DNA from: Coenobita brevimanus
Lineage: Eukaryota > Arthropoda > Malacostraca > Decapoda > Coenobitidae
Reading direction: 5' to 3'
Assembly: GCA_032717465.1 (NCBI GenBank)
Contig: CM064670.1
Span: forward strand, 12,378,179 to 12,442,178
DNA length: 64,000 nt
This document shows, piece by piece, positions 1 to 10,270 of this stretch. A model generated the notes under the pieces. The model ran no database searches. It saw only the letters and a list, made by a program, of their open reading frames with translations, and was not told where the DNA came from. The translations under genes were made by a program, and so were the position numbers. Numbering within the stretch: the first letter of the stretch is position 1; each line of letters starts with the position of its first letter.

Positions 1-1085
1 ATAATGGGGTTGAATGAGGATGAGTGGGGTTATTGCAGGTTTGGATATGATGGTATGGGGCAAAATTGATAGGGGAGGTAGTAGGGTACCTTAGAATTGC
101 GGGGTTGGATGGGGAGGACTGGGGTAATTTCGAAGTCTGTCTGTCTGGTACGAGGTAAGACTGACAAGTGAGGTAGGGCAGAGTAATGGAGGGGAGAGGG
201 TGACGTGATGAAGCAGGGTAATGGGGGAGTTGGTTGGGTTGGTACTTGGTGAAACTGACAGGTGGGTTTAGGTAAAGGATGACGGGAATGGGGTACCAGC
301 AGGGTTGGTTGGAATGGACTGGAGTAAAGTTCGGGAAAAATTCACTGCTTGGTAATTGAAATGATTGATTTGGATGGAGTGAAGTTGAGTAATGGCAGGG
401 TTGCTTGGGGTGGTATGGGGTTAAGCCCAAAGGTGTTGTACGGTAGAGTGTGAAAGGATTGGATGGGATTGAGTGGGACTGTGACGGGTTCGGCTGGGAC
501 AGTGTGTGGAAAAACGGACAGGTGAGGAAGTGTAGAGTATGACGGGGTTTGGAAGGGGTTGAGTGGGTTATGACAGGGTTGGTTGAGGTGTTATAGAATG
601 AGATTTAAGGATGAGAAAGGGTACCTGATTATGATGGGTCGGATTAGGGTAATGATGGGTCGGATTAGGGTTTGGAGGGTATGTGGTAAAATTGACATGT
701 GATTTAAGGTAGAGTATGACAGCGCATGCAGTGAGGTAATGGCAGGGTTAGTTGGCGTAGAATAGGGGTTAAAATGATAGATGGGGCAAGAAAGAGTTTG
801 AAGTGGATGGATGGGGAGGAGTGAGGTAATGGTTGACTTGGTTGGGGTGGTATGGATTAAAACTGACAGGTGAGGTTGGGTACTTGCCCTTCTTAGGATT
901 CGCTGGGCAAGACTGCAGCGTTTGCGCGGGTGTGTGTGGTCGTGTGGGATAAAACTGACCTATTAGGTAGGCTACAGTATGAGGAGCTTGGATTGAGTGA
1001 ACCTGGATAGTGGCAGAATTGGGTGAGGCAATATGGGGAAAAATTGACTTTGAAGTAGAGTATGACTAGGTTGGATAGGTTGGAT
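1..1085. repeat. Degenerate G-rich minisatellite, ~88-bp period (left half)
   Basis: A landmark resembling TGACAGGTGAGG recurs near 163, 253, 515, 690 (variant), 853, 957 (variant) and 1043, giving spacings of roughly 80-100 bp, on a background of GGGGTTGG/GGATGGGGT. No convincing coding frame exists. A local 22-bp direct duplication lies near 636-672. The array resumes at 2240, after an inserted transposon. Confidence 0.75.
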
Positions 1086-1334
1086 TTAGGCCCATTTCAC
1101 AACTATAGGGACGGTCACGCTCAGCTCTCGCTCCGCTCACGGTCCGGTCAAGTATCATTACATGCATTTCAGTGGAAGCATTCACACTGGCAGTAACGGT
1201 CCAGGAACGCTCCGCTCTCGCCCCCCTCACGATCCATTCAAAAGATATTTTGACCGGAGCGAGAGTGGACCGTGAGCGAAGCAAACCGACGGTGTGAACA
1301 CCCTCCACGGTTTCACTCCGCTCCAGTCTTGATT

Positions 1335-1517
1335 CAGCCCTCTGAATGATGTGTTTTCCTTTTTCAGGTTATCTTCAGTTTTTGAAAGTATTTTTTCAAA
1401 TGTTCCAATGTTCATTCTAAAATAGCTGTGAAATTTACTTTCATCATCAATCAGATGAGGAAACTGTGTATGGAATTCCCCTTCACTTTTCCTTCTTGCA
1501 AGATTGGATGAACCCAC
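1335..1517 (-). pseudogene. PIF/Harbinger transposase N-terminal fragment
   Basis: The minus-strand frame reads a region with EFHTQFPHLIDDESKFHSYF, then FRMNIGTFEKILS and KKENTSFR. This is the pattern just upstream of the catalytic domain in HARBI1-like DDE nucleases (acidic DDE.KF..YFRM, F..LL, NT.FR). Only about 55 residues remain, and the frame then runs into the terminal repeat without the DDE residues or the helix-turn-helix. The homology is recognised from family pattern, not from a search. It shows that the element descends from a coding Harbinger copy by internal deletion. Confidence 0.7.
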
Positions 1518-1568
1518 ACTCCCTTTTTCGACTTTGTTTTCTAAGTTGTTTTATCACTATTATTTTTT

Positions 1569-2092
1569 TGTGATAGGTGGGGACGCTCACCATCCGCTTA
1601 CTCGATGTATTGCTGCACTCGGTTGTCTGCCCTTTCCTCTCCTCCATCCTTCTTTCCTTCCATCCTCGTCTGTCTTTCTCTCTTTCATTCTTTCCTTGTC
1701 CTTCTGCCTACTGTACAGGTGACTTTACACTCCCTCTTCTGTCTTTCTTTCCTTCATTCTTTCCTCTTCCTTCTGCCTGTGAGTGACTCTACACTGAGTG
1801 ACAAGCCAAATGGTTTTCTGTACACCAGGAAGCCATTTACTACGCTGAGTGGTAACCATATAAAAAAATTTTGACGCCTGGTGGTTTAGTGAGTAATTAT
1901 TGCACTCCAATCGGACTGAGCTGGTGGAAGTTTATATCCAAGGGGTGGTTGGGGTTGATTGCACATGTAATGCCACTCAGGGATGAGTGAGGCTGGTCAC
2001 TCATCTTATGTCGGGACCAACTGCCTAGCCCCGTGCTGCTACGCTTCTCATGGGGCAATGTAGGATTGGATGATGGATGGATGGATGGATGG
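1569..2092 (+). repeat. SINE-like interspersed repeat 'SINE-2', copy A
   Basis: About 510 bp shared with 32878-33385 and, in part, 60637-60712. Both long copies start near GGTGGGG(A/G)CGCTCACC, pass through a pyrimidine-rich stretch, share CATTTACTACGCTG.GTGGTAACC and GATGAGTGAG.CTGGTCACTC, and end in a short tandem tail, here (GGAT)n. A stretch near 1878-1935 resembles a degraded tRNA promoter (TGGTTTAGTG, then a weak box B), so a tRNA-related SINE is possible but not proven. This copy sits inside the Harbinger remnant, so it is younger than that insertion. Confidence 0.7.
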
Positions 2093-2239
2093 TTTTCTTC
2101 ACTGTTGAGGGAGAGGGGATGACGGGGCCGTGAGTGAAGCGAGAGCGGACCGGCCGTGTGAATGCACCAAGACCGTGAGCGGAGCGAGGGTGGAGCGTGA
2201 CTGGAGCATGACCGTCCTTATGGTGTGAATAGGGCCTAA

Positions 2240-2727
2240 GGGAGCGCAGTGGCCTGGTTGTTGGTGGTCTATGTAGTAAATCTGTCAGGCGATCTAGGGC
2301 AGAATATAGAGAGGTTGGTGGGGTTGAGGGGGGAAGGAGGTAATGTCATGCTATTTGGGGTGGTATATGGTACGAGAGACAGATGATGGTGGGGAGAGTA
2401 TGTTGGGGTTGAATGGGATGGATATGAGTAACGACGGGGTTGGATGGTATGGTACTGAGAAAAATTGACAAGTGACGTAGGGTAGAATATGAGAGGTTAG
2501 ATGGACTGGAATGGAATAATGATGTGGTTGGCTGGGATGGTATGAGGTAAAACTGATAGGTGACGCAGGGCACCTGAATATGTTGGGGTTGAATGGGGTG
2601 GAGTGTGATGATGGCTGGGTTGGGTGGAGGGGTAATTTTGACAGCTGTGCTAGGGTAGAGTGTGACAGGGTTGGACAGGGTGGAGTGGGGTTTTGACGCG
2701 GTCGGTTGGGGTGGACTGAAGTAAAAA

Positions 2728-2730
<3 letters not shown>
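2240..2730. repeat. G-rich ~88-bp minisatellite (right half)
   Basis: Continuation of the 1-1085 array. Landmarks near 2283, 2375, 2467, 2556, 2640 and 2727 give spacings of 84-92 bp. No coding frame is supported. Confidence 0.7.
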
Positions 2731-2773
<43 letters not shown>

Positions 2774-2891
2774 CCTACTACATATATATTTTGGCGTTAT
2801 CACCGGTAATGGGGCCTTTTATGTCTCAGTCTATTACTACTGGGCAGATGGAACGGCCCGCCAGATGGTTCCACGACACTGTGCCCAGTAC

Positions 2892-2930
<39 letters not shown>
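2731..2930. repeat. (GT)n and (GA)n microsatellites
   Basis: A (GT)n tract occupies about 2731-2769 and a (GA)n tract about 2894-2930, separated by 125 bp of unclassified sequence. Confidence 0.9.
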
Positions 2931-2934
<4 letters not shown>

Positions 2935-2981
2935 GTTAAGTCCCGCTAGTTGTCCCTCGAGGCTTCACAAGCGACGGTTAA

Positions 2982-4285
2982 AAAGCAGGTGAAGTGGTGG
3001 TGGTGAAGTAGTGGTGTATGATAGTTGAGTAGTGGTGGTGGTGGAGTAGTGGTGTATGATAGTTGAGTAGTGGTGGTGGTGAAGTGGTGGTGGTGGAGTA
3101 GTGGAGTATGATAGTTGAGTAGTGGTGGTGGTGGAGTAGTGGTGTATGATAGTTGAGTAGTGGTGGTGGTGAAGTGGTGGTGGTGGGGTAGTGGTGTATG
3201 ATAGTTGAGTAGTGGTGGTGGTGGAGTAGTGGTGTATGATAGTTGAGTAGTGGTGGTGGTGAAGTGGTGGTGGTGGTGAAATGGTGGTGGTGGTAAAGTG
3301 GTGGTGGTGGAGTAGTGGAGTATGATAGTTGAGTAGTGGAGGTGGTGAAGTTGTGGAGGATGAGTGATAGTGGAGGTGGAGTAGTGGTTGTGAGGTGTTG
3401 GTTGTGAAGTAGTGGTGGTCTAGTGGTTGTGGCGTGGTGGTTTAATGGTTGTGGAGTGTTGGTGGAGTGGTGGTGGTTGTGTGGTGGAATATGAATGGTG
3501 GTGGTTGTGTGGTGGAATATGAGTGGTGGTGGAGTATGAGTGATGGTGAAGTGTTGGTGGTGGAGTGTTGGTGGAGTGGTGGTGGTTGAGTGGCGGAGCA
3601 TGAGTTGTGGTGGAGTGGTGATGTTGGATTAGTGGTGGAGTGGTGGTGGATGAGTGGCGGAGCATGAGTTGTGGTGGAGTGGTGCTGGTGGAGTGGTGGT
3701 GGTTGAATAGCAGAATATGAATGGTGGTGGAGTGGTGGTGTATGAGTGGTGGTGAAGTGGTGGAGTACTAGTGATGGTGAAGTGGTGGTGGTGGTGGAGT
3801 GGCGGAGTTATGAGTGGTGGTGGAGTTGCGGAGTATGAGTGGTTGTGGAGTGGCGGAGTATGAGTGGTGGTGGATTGATGGTGAAGTGGTGGTGGTGGTG
3901 GTGGAGAGATGGAGTACAAGTGGTGGTGGTGGTGGTGGTGGAGTACAAGTGGTGGTGGAGAGATGGAGTACAAGTGGTGGTGGAGTGATGGAGTATGAGT
4001 GGTGGTGGAATGGTGGTGTAAGGGTGGTGGTGGTGGTGGAGTACGAGTGGTGGTGGAGTGGTGGAGTACGAGTGATGGTGAAGTGGTGGTGGTGGAGTGG
4101 CTGAGTATGAGTGGTGGTGGAGAGGTGGTGAAGTGGTGGTGGTGGAGTGGCGGAGTATGAGTGGTGGTGGAATGGTGGTGTACGGGTGGTGGTGGTGGTG
4201 GTGGTGGTGGAGTACGAGTGGTGGAGTGGTGGAGTACGAGTGGTGTTGGAGAGATGGAGTACTGGCGGTCTGATAGTGGAGTGAT
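2982..4285. repeat. GTGGTG-rich minisatellite with 90-bp higher-order unit
   Basis: The + strand is built from GTGGTGGTGGAGTAGTGG variants. The marker GTATGATAG starts at 3016, 3054, 3106, 3144, 3196, 3234 and 3320. Spacings of 38, 52, 38, 52 and 38 define a 38+52 = 90-bp higher-order repeat over about 2990-3270. From 3345 to 4285 the array becomes irregular, with GGAGTATGAGTGGTGGTGG blocks. Long open frames here, rich in T, H and P on the minus strand, are a by-product of the repeat. Confidence 0.9.
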
Positions 4286-4289
4286 GTAG

Positions 4290-4890
4290 TGTGCAGGTAC
4301 GGGCGGACCAAAGACACTTAGAGCTATTATTCAATCGCAGACACGTGTGTAATTTGTGTTGGTGAAATGTTAGAGCTGAAGTAAATTAAATTATGTTCTT
4401 GCCTGTCAGCCTGATGAGTGATTGACATGGAGTGAATCTGTACTGCATTGTGTTGCTCTCAGGTGCCACTCCACTGAGGCGGGTAGCAGTGAGCACGTCT
4501 TGTGTATAGTATATAATCATATAAATATATTATTATGGATATTACAAGACAACAACAACAAAAATTAATTATATTTTTCGTAATACTCTCACGACTTCTG
4601 GCATGAAGACAATGATGCCAACCACTATATCAGTTACTTCTGCTACTCTTATAACTGTTACTAACAGTAGTGGTATTGTTTCTTTACACAGACGAGAGCA
4701 AGCGAAGACTGAAGCTTTTTTTTATTTTTACTGAAGATTAACAGACGAAGGAAAAACGCATGAATTAAAAAAAAAAAAAATGATCCATGCACCAAACTAC
4801 ATGTGTCCTCCACTGCAGACTTCATTGTATTCAAAGAGATTTAACAAACGAAAGCTAAAAATCATGATCTGTTATTTTAGTGACGCCTGG
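4290..4890. other. Unclassified AT-rich spacer
   Basis: No coding frame, RNA gene or repeat family is recognised. It contains short A and T runs (4718-4728, 4768-4780). Confidence 0.5.
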
Positions 4891-4899
4891 ACACACTGT

Positions 4900-5905
4900 T
4901 TTTCAAAACTGAGGTCATAGGCAGAGAGAAACAAAGGCTCTGAAAGGTTGTTCCATAGTTGGACTTTTGTTTATCTGTAGCACTGAAATTACTGGTTAAC
5001 TGTTATACAAGAAAGAGTACTCAGTGACTGCAACAAGCCTTGTATCGGTCTGAGACCCAACCTTCTGACCTTCGCTTTCAACGGATTGTTCTCAAACTTA
5101 AGCTACTTCATTCTTGCCCGACCCTCAACCCTTCCTCTGATTTTGATCGAAATTGAATAAGTGTTTCAGTTGACCTTTCCCACTGACATGACTTTTGACC
5201 TGTTGTTCTTGAAGGAGTATCCCTTTGCCCTCACCTGACCTTAAACGCTCCCACCATGTTTGGTCAAAATTGAATGAAAACTGTTTGAGTAAATGAGTCA
5301 AATAGCTGTCGTTGCCCACTGCCCTGTGTCCTTTACTTTCAACCGATTGTTCTCAAAACTGAATAACTTTGTCCTTTTCTAACCTGCAGCCAGTCAACCA
5401 GGTTTGGTTTGCATCGGGTCAAAGCTGTTTGAGTCGATCTAGCACATGACCTGCCATCTTTTTCAGCTAAAGTGTTATCACTTTTAGAGAGGTGGCCTGC
5501 AGTCCTAAAGGACCCACGTTCAAATCCCGGCTGGGGCAGGGAACAGTTTAAGTATTTGAATTTCATTAAATTAGGCTTTACCGATCTACCAGAAGACCCG
5601 CCGACATGTCGTAAAAATACCCCCGCTAATACCAATACACCAGTCCTGTATGAGACAGCCCTAGCATGTATTCAATATGGATGGTGGGTGTTAGCGCCGC
5701 AGTGGTGACATGTGGAGGTGTATGGTATGTAGGAGGACTTCTGGGCCTCGATAGCAGGCTGTGAAGTCAATGCCCAGAGTCGGATAAATAAATAAAAAAA
5801 ATAAAAAACAGAGTTGGAAGAATTCCATTCAGCAGTTTCTCCATAATTTTGCTAACAGACATATAGACAGAAGGACGTAAAAACCAACCAACCGAACCAA
5901 ACACA
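4900..5905 (+). repeat. TGACCT-rich interspersed repeat, copy 1 (split by a SINE)
   Basis: The sequence repeatedly carries (T)GACCT or CCTGACC blocks, phrases such as TTCTCAAAACTGAATAAC and ACTGTTTGAGT, and near the end TTTCTCCATAATTTTGCTAACAGACATAT. Similar text occurs at 18000-18457 with 23907-24170, at 49920-50110, and in the opposite orientation at 60235-60420. The family is non-coding and unclassified. A tRNA-SINE (5485-5810) interrupts this copy. Confidence 0.6.
5485..5810 (+). repeat. tRNA-derived SINE ('SINE-1'), copy A, 5'-truncated
   Basis: This matches the complement of 32466-32796 and 38632-38972 over about 320 bp. It retains the box-B-like GTTCAAATCCC near 5518-5528 (the other copies have GGTTCGAATCC), then the shared body and an A-rich tail (ATAAATAAATAAAAAAA). 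The first ~20 bp, including box A, are missing, so the copy probably arrived truncated. It lies inside the TGACCT-rich repeat. Confidence 0.85.
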
Positions 5906-6009
5906 TAAACCTCTCACACCACAGAAAAGGGATAAAAATGTGTATATAGAAGAGAGCTACTGCCACCACATGACCCCCACCCGTGTTACCACCCCTTCCA
6001 TCAATCTGC

Positions 6010-6370
6010 TATCACTGCCACTACCATTTTCATTACTTCTGCTGTGTTCACCATTACTATTAAAACTGCCACTATCGCTACTAATTGCACGTCTCCTCCT
6101 TCTCCTCCTCCTCGAATTACTACTACAACTTCTACTGCTACTACTACTGCAACTACTACAACTACTTGAGCTACTACTACTCCTACTACTACTACCACAA
6201 CTACTACTACTACTACTACTATCACCAATACTACCATTACCAATACTGCCACCACTGCCAGCACTATCACCACCACGACCATATCCATTAGTAACAACTA
6301 CCAATACCATCACAACCATCACCCCTAACACCACCACCACTACCCCCCCCCACCACCACCACCAGCAAAA
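6010..6370. repeat. Compound trinucleotide repeat (CTA/CTC/CAC)
   Basis: Imperfect CTA, CTC and ACC/CAC trinucleotides run across about 360 bp. Overlapping open frames in several phases, rich in L, S or V, are repeat artefacts. Confidence 0.9.
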
Positions 6371-6523
6371 AAAAACATAAAAAGCTTTATCAGTCCTATG
6401 CAGTAGCAGAAAAAATAGGTAAAAGACAGTGATGACCAGATCGATGTGATACGGGACGAAGGCTTTGGAGATATGCCTGGTGAGAGGGAGAGACTGCAGG
6501 GACACTGATATTGGCGGAGATCC

Positions 6524-6751
6524 AGTGAGAGAGAGAGAGAGATACTACACAGACCGTAGGACTCCCACCGAGGCGATCCGACTTTAACACTGATTGAAAA
6601 TTTCCTATCTACTCGGTGAAATATAATAAAGAGTCAGAGACAGAGAGAGAGAGAGAGATACTACATGAACCTTAGGACCTCCACTTAGGTGATTCGGCTT
6701 TAACACTGATAGAAAAACTTCTTATCTACTCGGAGAAGCATAATAAAGAAT

Positions 6752-6803
<52 letters not shown>
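6524..6803. repeat. Tandem ~120-bp duplication followed by (GA)n
   Basis: A unit starting GAGAGAGATACTACA and containing GGCTTTAACACTGATAGAAA and TATCTACTCGG occurs at about 6531-6645 and again at 6652-6757 with scattered substitutions. A (GA)n tract follows at about 6756-6803. No coding content. Confidence 0.8.
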
Positions 6804-6808
<5 letters not shown>

Positions 6809-7149
6809 ATAATGTTGGATAGGAGAAGATATTGACGCAGCACACATCCTGGAGCGCTGGGGTCGGTACCTCCTAGGCACTTATGAATATCTTACACGAC
6901 TATTTAATAACAGTTTTTCTATATGCCTTTTTTAAACAGTATTCTAAGAGGGAAATATTTACCCACATTTGTCTTCCATCTGAGGGTGAAAAGTGACGCC
7001 TTCTCGTGGTGGCGAAGATGTAAATGGGTGAATCCACTAACTAGTTATACAAAAATTCCTCTTCTCCTTCCCTATCCCCTGAAATGATGGTGGACTACAG
7101 GAAAAGTACAGCTTCAGCCTGCACTCCATTCGGTTCACATTTCAAATAA
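6804..7149. other. Unclassified spacer
   Basis: No coding frame or named repeat seen. Confidence 0.4.
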
Positions 7150-7320
7150 ACTTAGGCCTAGCTACTGCTATTACTACTACTGCTACTGCTACTACTACTA
7201 CTACCATTGCTACTACTACTACCACCACCGCCACCACCACCAAAACCAATATTACTATTACTCCTCCTCCTTCTCCTCCTCCTCCTCCTCCTCCTACTAT
7301 TACAACTACTGCTGCTGCTC
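7150..7320. repeat. Trinucleotide repeat (CTA/ACC/CTC)
   Basis: Imperfect trinucleotide repeats lead directly into the first copy of the direct repeat at 7294-7719. Confidence 0.85.
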
Positions 7321-7376
7321 CTTCAGTATTAAGTCTTTTTTTCATAGTACAGTATTCTGATTAAAGTGGACAATTT

Positions 7377-7411
<35 letters not shown>

Positions 7412-7719
7412 GAGAATAAAATCGTCTAGTTCAGCTAGTATACACTGCTAGAGTTGACTTGACCATGAGAGAGCTGACGGTGACGGTATCAACACTCTCA
7501 GGCTCCTATGACTCCTTCTCCACAACACAAAATCGTCTGGCGTCACTGCAGCATAAGACGTGAGTTGGCCTCACCACCAGGCGGATAATTTTGTTTGAGG
7601 AAAACCCGTGGCTTCAGAGGTTGACAGACGATTTTATTCAGCTTAGGGGAGACTTTTCTAACTGGAGGGGTTAGATATACCCTTCATTAACCCCTTCACT
7701 ACGAGGCTGAGCTGGAGCT
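7294..7719 (+). repeat. Long direct repeat, copy 1 (flanks the CR1-like element)
   Basis: This segment, from ACAACTACTGCTGCTGCTCC to GCTGGAGCT, recurs at about 10752-11219 with few substitutions. The main length difference is the (CT)n tract, about 30 bp here and about 75 bp in copy 2. Within it, GAATAAAATCGTCT at 7414-7427 is the exact reverse complement of 7626-7639, enclosing a ~226-bp unit. The CR1-like element lies between the two copies. Confidence 0.85.
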
Positions 7720-7740
7720 CATGATGTTTACAAATCATAC

Positions 7741-8857
7741 GATGACTCAAGAGCAGTAGATATAATTTACCTCGACTTTCAGAAAGCATTTGACACTGTC
7801 CCTCACAAGCATCTCATGAGCAAGATAGAAGCGCATGGAATAAAAGGAAATACGCAGAAATGGTTACAAGACTGGCTTTCAGACCGAAAACAGCGAGTTG
7901 TTATAAACGGAGAGGAATCCAAATGGCGTAATGTGATCAGCTGCGTTCCCCAAGGCTCGGTACTTGGACCGATACTTTTTATTGTATATAAACGATATTG
8001 ATGAGGGTCTAAATTGTAAAGTATCCAAATTTGCAGTTGATACTAAAATAACCAATAAAGTAACTTCAGAATTACAGTGGCAGCAGTTACAAAATGATCT
8101 TAATACTTTAGCAAACTGGGCAGAAAAATGGCAAATGAAATTCAACACAAAAAAATATAAAGTATTTCATATTGGAAGTAACAACGTCCATGCGAATTAC
8201 AAAATGAACAATATCCAGTTATCAAGTACAGACAATGAAAAGAATCTTGGTGTGACAATATCAAATGACCTAAAACCAAGTAAGCAGTGCACCGAGGCAG
8301 TTAAAATTGCAAACAAGCTGGTGGGTTTTATAGGAAGAACTTTCGAGTTTAAATCGGAAAAAGTCATACTTCCCTTGTACAACTCGCTAGTGAGCCGCCA
8401 TCTTGAGTATTGTGTGCAATTCTGGTCTCCGTACTACGGAAAGGACATTGAAAAATTAGAGAAAATTCAGCGAAGAATCACAAAAATGATACCACGATTT
8501 AGAAATAAGCTATACGAGGAACGCCTTGAAGAACTTAAATTATTTAGCCTAACGAAGCGCAGGTTAAGAGGGAACCTTACTGAAGTTTTCAAAATCATGA
8601 AGGGATATGACAACTTAGACGTGAACAAATATTTTGATATAGACCGGTCGAGTCAAACCAGAAGTAATGGCTTCAAAATTATGGGAAAGCGTTTTCAAAC
8701 CCATGAAGCAAAATACTTCTTCTTTAACAGAGTTGTAAATATCTGGAACAGATTACCCACAGATACCGTGAACAGTATCTCAGTTGAGACATTCAAAAAC
8801 AAAATAGACAAGCATTTGCACGAGAATCCTCAGCTGGCCCTGTTTCTGTCCGAATAA
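7741..8857 (+). pseudogene. CR1-like reverse transcriptase, C-terminal two thirds
   Basis: The first frame (7741-8001) gives motif A (YLDFQKAFDTVPH) and motif B (CVPQGSVLGP). A short deletion near 7980-7990 shifts the reading frame, and the second frame (to 8857) continues with LYINDIDEGL and about 290 more residues ending in NIWNRLPTDTV and KIDKHLHENP, the usual end of CR1/L2-group ORF2. The RT motif C is F-A-V-D (8030-8041) in place of F-A-D-D, so one catalytic aspartate is replaced by valine. With the frameshift and the missing endonuclease, the copy is inactive. Confidence 0.85.
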
Positions 8858-8884
8858 CTTGTTTTTATAGCTATGTTGTAAGTT

Positions 8885-10270
8885 CATTCCCCTTTTGTCT
8901 ACAAGACACCCCGTAAACAATGTACCCGTGCATAGTGTCACGTCATTATACATTTTTCAATCTATTCAATGCAAATAAAGTAATATAAGCACAGATTAGG
9001 ATCTGCACAGATAGCCCTGAGTTAACAGTCACTACTCTTACTTCCGACCTGTGGTGGGCTGTGGATCACTGAGGGTCCCTGTTAGCCAAGTTACCACCAT
9101 CGGGATTTTTTTAATGTACCAGGGGTCACTGCTTCAGGATGAAGCTTGTGTACTTGTCCCACATGGGAGAGTTCCTTGTCTCAGTGGAGAGAACGGAGCT
9201 AGGGCCTGATTTACTGCTGCCTACCTTAAAGGCGCCGGGCAAGGCTGCCGCACCACCCCTAAACATCATCACTGAGGGTCCCTGTTAGCCAAGTGACCAC
9301 CATCGGGATTTTTTTAATGTACCAGGGGTCACTGCTTCAGGATGAAACTTGTGTACTTGTCCCACATGGGAGAGTTCCTTGTCTCAGTGGAGTGAACGGA
9401 GCTAGGACCTGATTGACTGCTGCCTACCTTAAAAGCATCAGGCAAGGCTGCCGCACCACCCCTAAACATCCACACTGTGCAGTACCCTCGTGTCTACAGG
9501 ACACCCCGTAAACTTAACATAGCGTCGTGTCATGTCATTATACATTTTTTGATTTACTCAATGGAAATGAGATAATATACAGTAAGCACAGATTAGGATC
9601 TGCACAGATTGCCCTAAGTTAACGGTCACTACTCTTACTTTCGACCTGTGATGGGCTGTGGATCACTGAGGGTCCATGTTAGTCAAGTGACCACCATCAG
9701 GATAGTTTTAATGTACCAGGGGTCACTGCTTCAGGATGAAACTTGTGTACTTGTCCCACATGGAAGAGTTCCTTGTCTCAGTGGAGTGAACGGAGCAGGG
9801 TCTGATTGACTGCTGCCTCCATAAAAAGTGCCAGGCAAGGCTGCCGCACCACCCCTAAACATCCACTCTGTGCATTGTACATCCACACTGTGCACTGTGC
9901 AGTCCCCTTTGTCTAAGACATCCGTCTTATATATTTTTCAATCTCCTCAGTGCAAAGAAAGTAATATATGCACAAATTAGGATCTGCACAGATAGCCCGG
10001 AGTAACCGGTCACTACTCTTACTTTCGACCTGTGATGGGCTGTGGATCTCTGAGGGTCCCTGTTAGTCAAGAGACCACCATCGGGATTTTTTTAATGTAC
10101 CAGTGGTCACTGCTTCAGGATGAAACTTGTGTACTTGTCCCACATGGGAGAGTTCCTTGTCTCAGTGGAGTGAACGGAGCTAGGGCCTGATTGACTGCTG
10201 CCTCCCTAAAAAGCGCCAGGAAAGGCTGCTGCACCACCCTTAAACATCCACACTGTGCAGTGTGTAGTTT
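8885..10270 (+). repeat. Tandem ~400-bp units in the CR1-like 3' tail
   Basis: Units start near 8890, 9490 and 9910 with GTCTA..GACA.CC and share CAGATTAGGATCTGCACAGA, ACTCTTACTT.CGACCTGTG and AAGGCTGCCGCACCACC. The first unit has an extra internal duplication: 9068-9270 is repeated as 9271-9473 (203 bp each). Without it the unit would be about 390 bp. No coding frame is present. Confidence 0.9.

Larger units (their letters stand above)
1086..2239 (-). mobile_element. PIF/Harbinger-type DNA transposon, non-autonomous remnant
   Basis: The ends are inverted repeats: TTAGGCCCATTTCAC at the left matches the reverse complement of the right end (TTAGGCCCTATTCAC), followed by matching GGACGGTCA and GCTCCGCTCACGG blocks. 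TTA/TAA at the junctions fits the 3-bp target preference of PIF/Harbinger elements, but an exact duplication is not evident because one junction base differs. The interior holds a minus-strand transposase fragment (1335-1517) and an inserted SINE-like repeat (1569-2092). Removing 1,154 bp restores the ~88-bp phase of the surrounding minisatellite, which supports these boundaries. Confidence 0.75.

Noticed and set aside
2981..4285. CRISPR-like or other spaced repeat system
   Set aside because: Repeats are contiguous and degenerate, with no unique spacers, in a eukaryotic context.
2978..4334. Long H/T/P-rich open frames on the minus strand
   Set aside because: They are direct translations of the GTGGTG minisatellite in several phases, with no domain and no codon signal.
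5940..6505. Overlapping L-, S- and V-rich frames
   Set aside because: All phases of the CTA/CTC/CAC trinucleotide repeat are open; typical repeat artefact.
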